From: Prevotellaceae bacterium
GTDB taxonomy: Bacteria; Bacteroidota; Bacteroidia; Bacteroidales; Paludibacteraceae
Reading direction: 5' to 3'
NCBI GenBank assembly: GCA_031270565.1
Contig: JAISXJ010000056.1
Span: forward strand, 1 to 9,701
DNA length: 9,701 nt
Shown in pieces: positions 6,197 to 9,701 of this stretch; the stretch's first letter is position 1, and each line of letters begins with the position of its first letter. The notes under the pieces were generated by a model. It saw only the letters and a program-made list of their open reading frames with translations, searched no databases and was not told where the DNA came from. The position numbers were made by a program, and so were the translations under genes.

Positions 6197-7246
6197 ATGA
6201 CTTTTTCCGCACAACAAATTGCCGACTTTCTTTCCGGAGAGATAATAGGCAACAAAGATATTATCGTGGGCGATCTGTCGAAAATAGATGATGGACGCGC
6301 CGGAACGCTCACCTTTCTTTCAAATCCCAAATATACACCGTATATCTACACCACCAAAGCCGATGTGGTTCTGGTGGATAAAACGTTTGTCCCGGAACAG
6401 CCCGTTGCCGCCACCCTGATACGGGTGGATAACGCCTATGAAGCGCTGGCAAAACTGCTGACGCTGGTAGATGAGGCGATGCCACGCAAGCGAGGCATCT
6501 CTGCTCAGGCATCCATTGACCCAACCGCCACGCTTGGGGAGGATTGTTATGTGGGAGCATTTGCGGTGATTGGCGCAAACACCGTTATCGGCAATCGCGC
6601 ACAAATCTATTCGCATACCGTTATCGGGGATGATGTTACCATAGGCGAAGATGTCTGTCTTTATGCCCATGTAACCGTTTATGACCGTTGCAGGATTGGG
6701 CATCGGTGTATTATTCATGCAGGAGCAGTGATTGGCGCTGATGGCTTTGGCTTTGCTCCGAGCAGCGATGGGCATTATCGAAAAATTCCGCAAATCGGTA
6801 TCGTTGAACTGTGCGACGACGTGGAAATTGGCGCCAACACTACCGTTGACCGCGCAGCCATTGGCGCTACCGTTGTTAACAGAGGTGTCAAGATTGATAA
6901 TCTTGTGCAGATAGCACACAATGCAGAGATTGGCGAAAATACTGTTATCGCTGCTCAAAGTGGCGTTGCCGGTTCTACAAAAATCGGCAGGCAATGCGAA
7001 ATTGGCGGACAGGTCGGTTTTTCGGGACATATCACCGTTGCCGAAGGGTCAAGATTCGGTGCGCAGGCAGGTGTTCCAAGCAGTATCAAGGAGCCGAACA
7101 AAGCATGGCAAGGCACACCGGCAATGCCCTATAACCTGTTTTATAGAGCAAATGTTATCTTTAAACGTCTGCCTGAATTATATAACCGCGTTGAGGCTTT
7201 GGAGAAAAAACAAAACGCATCCGGTAATTCAAATGAACAAAAATAA
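6197..7246 (+). CDS. lpxD: UDP-3-O-(3-hydroxyacyl)glucosamine N-acyltransferase
   Basis: LpxD catalyses the third step of lipid A synthesis, moving an (R)-3-hydroxyacyl chain from ACP to the 2-amino group of UDP-3-O-acyl-glucosamine. The product has 349 residues, normal for the family. Residues 1-~95 form the N-terminal uridine-binding domain (FSAQQIADFLSGEIIG, LTFLSNPKY). Residues ~100-300 are left-handed beta-helix hexapeptide repeats with the family signatures GADGFGFAP and DDVEIGANTTVDRA. H241 in VQIAHN corresponds to the catalytic histidine (H239 in E. coli LpxD). The C-terminal helix region (FKRLPELYNRVEALEKK) ends in a short polar tail. The ATG at 6197 follows an AT-rich leader without Shine-Dalgarno sequence; a TATTTTTA at 6164-6171 is a poor -7 candidate, so transcription probably reads through from the HD gene. 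The protein is cytoplasmic and is expected to trimerise. Confidence 0.95.
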   Translation: MTFSAQQIADFLSGEIIGNKDIIVGDLSKIDDGRAGTLTFLSNPKYTPYIYTTKADVVLVDKTFVPEQPVAATLIRVDNAYEALAKLLTLVDEAMPRKRGISAQASIDPTATLGEDCYVGAFAVIGANTVIGNRAQIYSHTVIGDDVTIGEDVCLYAHVTVYDRCRIGHRCIIHAGAVIGADGFGFAPSSDGHYRKIPQIGIVELCDDVEIGANTTVDRAAIGATVVNRGVKIDNLVQIAHNAEIGENTVIAAQSGVAGSTKIGRQCEIGGQVGFSGHITVAEGSRFGAQAGVPSSIKEPNKAWQGTPAMPYNLFYRANVIFKRLPELYNRVEALEKKQNASGNSNEQK

Positions 7247-7300
7247 ACGTAAGCAGCAAGCGAAATTTATTGAACATTATTCCGTTATTCTACAAAAAAC

Positions 7301-8683
7301 ATGTCTAAACAACAAACGCTAAAAAAACCTTTTTCTCTTTCAGGAAGAGGGCTACATACAGGATTGGATATTAACATTACATTTCATCCTGCTCCCGTCG
7401 GTACGGGAATTATTATCAAACGCACCGATTTACCCAACGAACCGGTTATTCCCGCTCTGGCGGAATATGTAACCGGCGCCACACGCGGCACAGTTTTACA
7501 GAAGGGAGACGCTCAGGTCAGCACGGTGGAGCATGCTCTGGCGGCTCTCTACGGTATGGGTATTGACAATTGCATCATCGAAACCGACGCCCCCGAATTT
7601 CCAATTCTGGACGGTAGCGCCAAATATTACGCGCTGAAAGTGGCGGAAGTAGGCATCGAAGAGCAGGAGTTTGAGAAGGACTATTTCGTTGTAACGCGCA
7701 AAATAGAGTTTCAACTTGAAGGCACACAGTCCACAATCACCCTGCTGCCCGACAGTGATTTTACCGTACAGACGCTTATCGGATACGATTCGCCTGTGTT
7801 GAGCAATCAGTTTGCCATGTTTCGTTCTTCCGAAGATTTTACAGAACAGATTGCGCCCTGTCGGACATTTGTTTTTGTTCGGGAGATTGAAGAACTTCTC
7901 AAACAAAATCTCATCAAGGGCGGCGACCTGACAAATGCCGTTGTCATCTACGACAGGCAGTTGCCACAGAGTTCTCTACAGCACATTGCGGAACTGATGA
8001 ATCAACCCTGTCCCGAAAACACCTCGTTGGGATACATTAATACCGACCTGCTGTTCAACAACGAACCCGCACGCCACAAATTACTGGACGTGATTGGCGA
8101 TTTGGCTCTGATTGGGCGTCCGATAAAGGGACATGTCATTGCCACATTCCCCGGACACGCACTCAATACTGCCTTTGCCCGACAGCTCCGCAAGGAAATC
8201 AAGCTGCAGGAGGTCTGTGCGCCATTCTACAGCAGCGATGCAAAACCGGTATTAGACATCAATCGCATAAAGGAACTCTTGCCACACAGGTATCCATTCC
8301 TGTTGGTGGACAAAGTGATGGAGATTGGCGACAATTACGTTTGCGCCATCAAAAACATCACCTACAACGAGATGCAATTTCTTGGACATTTCCCTAACGA
8401 GCCTGTGATGCCGGGGGTGTTGCAGGTGGAAGCCATTGCGCAAACCGTCGGGTTGTTGGTGCTTAGTCAACTGGAAGACCCAAGCGACTATTCCACCTAC
8501 CTGTTGAAAATTGACGGCGTACGCTTTCGGCACAAGGTGGTGCCGGGCGACACAATGGTAATGCGCGCTACCTTGCTGACACCCATACGGCGCGGTATTG
8601 CAATGATTAAAGGCTATGCTTTCGTGAATGGAAAGATTGCCTCTGAAGCAGAAATGACAGCACAAATTATTAAACGAAATTAA
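7301..8683 (+). CDS. lpxC/fabZ: Bifunctional UDP-3-O-acyl-GlcNAc deacetylase / 3-hydroxyacyl-ACP dehydratase (LpxC-FabZ fusion)
   Basis: One 460-residue protein carries two enzymes. Residues 1-~310 are LpxC, the zinc deacetylase that commits UDP-3-O-acyl-GlcNAc to lipid A: E77-H78 in STVEH, H259 and D263 in RHKLLD (zinc ligands) and H286 in FPGHALN match E. coli E78, H79, H238, D242 and H265. Residues ~318-460 are FabZ, which dehydrates (R)-3-hydroxyacyl-ACP: H329 in LLPHRYPFLLVD opens the domain, and H363 in LGHFPNEPVMPG with E377 keep the 14-residue spacing of the catalytic pair (E. coli H54/E68). The frame is continuous through the short linker (YSSDAKPVLDIN), so this is a real fusion, a form known for Bacteroidota. 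Both enzymes compete for or act beside the same hydroxyacyl-ACP pool, so the fusion fixes their ratio at 1:1. The gene lies 54 bp after lpxD and 54 bp before lpxA. The start ATG follows an A-rich tract. Confidence 0.95.
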   Translation: MSKQQTLKKPFSLSGRGLHTGLDINITFHPAPVGTGIIIKRTDLPNEPVIPALAEYVTGATRGTVLQKGDAQVSTVEHALAALYGMGIDNCIIETDAPEFPILDGSAKYYALKVAEVGIEEQEFEKDYFVVTRKIEFQLEGTQSTITLLPDSDFTVQTLIGYDSPVLSNQFAMFRSSEDFTEQIAPCRTFVFVREIEELLKQNLIKGGDLTNAVVIYDRQLPQSSLQHIAELMNQPCPENTSLGYINTDLLFNNEPARHKLLDVIGDLALIGRPIKGHVIATFPGHALNTAFARQLRKEIKLQEVCAPFYSSDAKPVLDINRIKELLPHRYPFLLVDKVMEIGDNYVCAIKNITYNEMQFLGHFPNEPVMPGVLQVEAIAQTVGLLVLSQLEDPSDYSTYLLKIDGVRFRHKVVPGDTMVMRATLLTPIRRGIAMIKGYAFVNGKIASEAEMTAQIIKRN

Positions 8684-8737
8684 TTTGCACTATCAAAATC
8701 TGTTTATCTAATTCTTTATTTATTATTTTTTTAAACA

Positions 8738-9529
8738 ATGAAACAACCACTTGCTTATGTTCATCCTGCTGCAAAGATTGCGCAGAATGTCGTTATAGAT
8801 CCTTTCGTTACCATTGACAAAAATGTTGTTATTGGAGCGGGGACGCACATCGGTTCAAATGTAACCATTATGGAAAATACTGTCATCGGCAGTAACTGTA
8901 ATATCTTTCCGGGCGCTGTGTTGGGCGCTATTCCACAGGATTTAAAATTTCAGGGCGAAGAGACATACGTCCATATTGGCAATAACACCACCATTCGCGA
9001 ATTTGTTACGGTGCATCGCGGCACGGCGTCTCGAGGGAAAACCATTATCGGCGACAACTGCCTGATAATGGCATACTGTCATATTGCACACGACTGTGTG
9101 CTGGGTAATCATATCATCATGTCCAATTCCACGCAACTGGCGGGCGAGGTGATGATAGGGGATTATGCTGTTTTTGGAGGCGGAACGCTTATTCATCAAT
9201 TCTCGCGCATCGGCAAGCACGTGATGATACAGGGTGGGTCGCGTATCAATAAGGATATTCCGCCCTACATTACTGCCGCCAGAGATCCGATTTCGTACGC
9301 GGGTATAAACTCCATCGGGCTTAGGCGCAGAGATTTCTCAAATGCGCAGATATGTAATATTCAGGATATGTACCGATTGATTTTCCAGTCGGGTGTGAAC
9401 ATTTCCGATGCTCTGGAACGGGTAGAAGCCGAATGTCCCGCCTCGCCGGAACGTGATGAGGTAGTGCTGTTCATCCGCAATTCGCATCGGGGTATCCTGC
9501 GAGGATACGGCAGACAGGCGAATCCGTAG
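8738..9529 (+). CDS. lpxA: UDP-N-acetylglucosamine 3-O-acyltransferase
   Basis: LpxA starts lipid A synthesis by moving a 3-hydroxyacyl chain from ACP to UDP-GlcNAc. The product has 263 residues, the usual length. Residues 1-~180 are left-handed beta-helix hexapeptide repeats (AYVHPAAKIAQNVVI and on). H118 in CHIAHDC is the catalytic histidine (E. coli H125), and H153-Q154 in LIHQF match H160-Q161. E. coli H144 is replaced by E137 in LAGEV. A gap-free alignment from the catalytic His puts G166 at the place of the acyl-chain ruler residue G173 of E. coli; glycine there leaves room for a long chain, which fits the long 3-hydroxy acids of Bacteroidota lipid A (inference). Residues ~190-263 are the C-terminal helical part (GLRRRDFSNAQ, MYRLIFQSG). 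It is the last gene of the cluster, followed by a terminator. Confidence 0.95.
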   Translation: MKQPLAYVHPAAKIAQNVVIDPFVTIDKNVVIGAGTHIGSNVTIMENTVIGSNCNIFPGAVLGAIPQDLKFQGEETYVHIGNNTTIREFVTVHRGTASRGKTIIGDNCLIMAYCHIAHDCVLGNHIIMSNSTQLAGEVMIGDYAVFGGGTLIHQFSRIGKHVMIQGGSRINKDIPPYITAARDPISYAGINSIGLRRRDFSNAQICNIQDMYRLIFQSGVNISDALERVEAECPASPERDEVVLFIRNSHRGILRGYGRQANP

Positions 9530-9580
9530 CCTTCCAAAAGCCTCCTCGCCTTTTTCCCCGACTCTTGGTTCTATTAAAAC

Positions 9581-9609
9581 AAAAAAGCCCCCATCTCCGG
9601 AGGCTTTTT
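9581..9609. terminator. Bidirectional rho-independent terminator after lpxA
   Basis: An A run, a stem from GCC C CC to GG A GGC with one C-A mismatch around an ATCTCC loop (9587-9604), then a T run. It lies 51 bp after the lpxA stop and 25 bp from the stop of the converging minus-strand FISUMP gene, and reads as hairpin plus T tract on both strands. Confidence 0.85.
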
Positions 9610-9634
9610 GTTTGTTTGAGCTAAAAATCACAAT

Positions 9635-9701
9635 TCAGTTACTTTTCACACACCGTATGCTATAGCCCATCGCACGGTCTTTGTGGGAGTCTATTATGTC
9701 G
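9635..9701 (-). CDS. C-terminal end of a second FISUMP-like protein, partial
   Basis: Only 21 residues and the TGA (9635-9637) are in the window, on the minus strand. They include DRAMGYSIRCVKSN just before the stop. This matches the C-terminal signature of the FISUMP protein at 2-295 (DRSYGYSVRCVAE) at the same distance from the stop. I infer a second FISUMP-domain gene entering from the right; with so few residues the call rests on this one motif. It converges on lpxA and shares its terminator. Confidence 0.65.
   Translation of the reverse strand, partial: DIIDSHKDRAMGYSIRCVKSN

Noticed and set aside
6320..7030. 236-codon frame on - opposite lpxD
   Set aside because: lpxD on the + strand is certain from its catalytic and family motifs; the antisense translation has no recognisable domain.
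7233..7322. 29-codon frame MNKNKRKQQAKF.. overlapping the lpxD end and the lpxC start
   Set aside because: It could be imagined as a coupling peptide, but it has no ribosome site and its composition is that of an A-rich spacer read by chance.
7247..8737. Both spacers around lpxC-fabZ are exactly 54 bp (7247-7300 and 8684-8737)
   Set aside because: The two spacers share no sequence beyond AT-richness; equal length is most likely coincidence.
9338..9631. 97-codon frame on - opposite the lpxA end
   Set aside because: It is antisense to lpxA and runs through the terminator; no domain is visible.

Overview
The window looks like a chromosomal segment from a member of the Bacteroidota, probably Bacteroidales. 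The evidence is a fused LpxC-FabZ protein, a CarboxypepD_reg/plug/barrel outer-membrane protein with a Gly-rich tail, FISUMP-domain protein ends at both window edges, promoter-like TAnnTTTG elements, and AT-rich start regions without Shine-Dalgarno sequences. No tRNA, rRNA, CRISPR array, transposase or phage gene is visible.

Left part (1-3960). The C-terminal end of a FISUMP-domain protein on the + strand runs into a bidirectional terminator. It meets two minus-strand genes: an 830-residue outer-membrane beta-barrel protein and, upstream of it, a secreted 235-residue protein of unknown function built from six ~31-residue repeats. A 326-bp spacer between these two genes holds a 34-nt imperfect palindrome and a probable terminator.

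Middle part (3961-4853). This 893-bp stretch has no convincing gene and is the most unusual part of the window. Most of it (4059-4728) lies between perfect 12-bp inverted repeats. Inside are several classes of repeat: two inverted 30-nt modules made of a 14-nt hairpin plus a constant 13-nt tail; a pair of TGTCC..GGACA hairpins; a 34-nt hairpin related to the one at 3127; and a 146-bp array of seven 21-bp units that alternate in two types (42-bp period). Short, low-complexity direct repeats are also present. It looks like a nest of non-coding repeats rather than a gene remnant.

Right part (4775-9529). A good Bacteroidota-type promoter leads into four co-directional genes: an HD-domain phosphohydrolase, lpxD, a fused lpxC-fabZ, and lpxA. 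The last three supply the first three steps of lipid A synthesis (LpxA acylation, LpxC deacetylation, LpxD N-acylation). The FabZ part handles the same (R)-3-hydroxyacyl-ACP pool that LpxA and LpxD draw on, so lipid A and fatty-acid synthesis share one transcript and partly one polypeptide. All expected catalytic residues are present. The role of the HD protein beside these genes is unknown. A bidirectional terminator follows lpxA and separates it from the C-terminal end of a second FISUMP-like protein on the minus strand, cut by the window edge.
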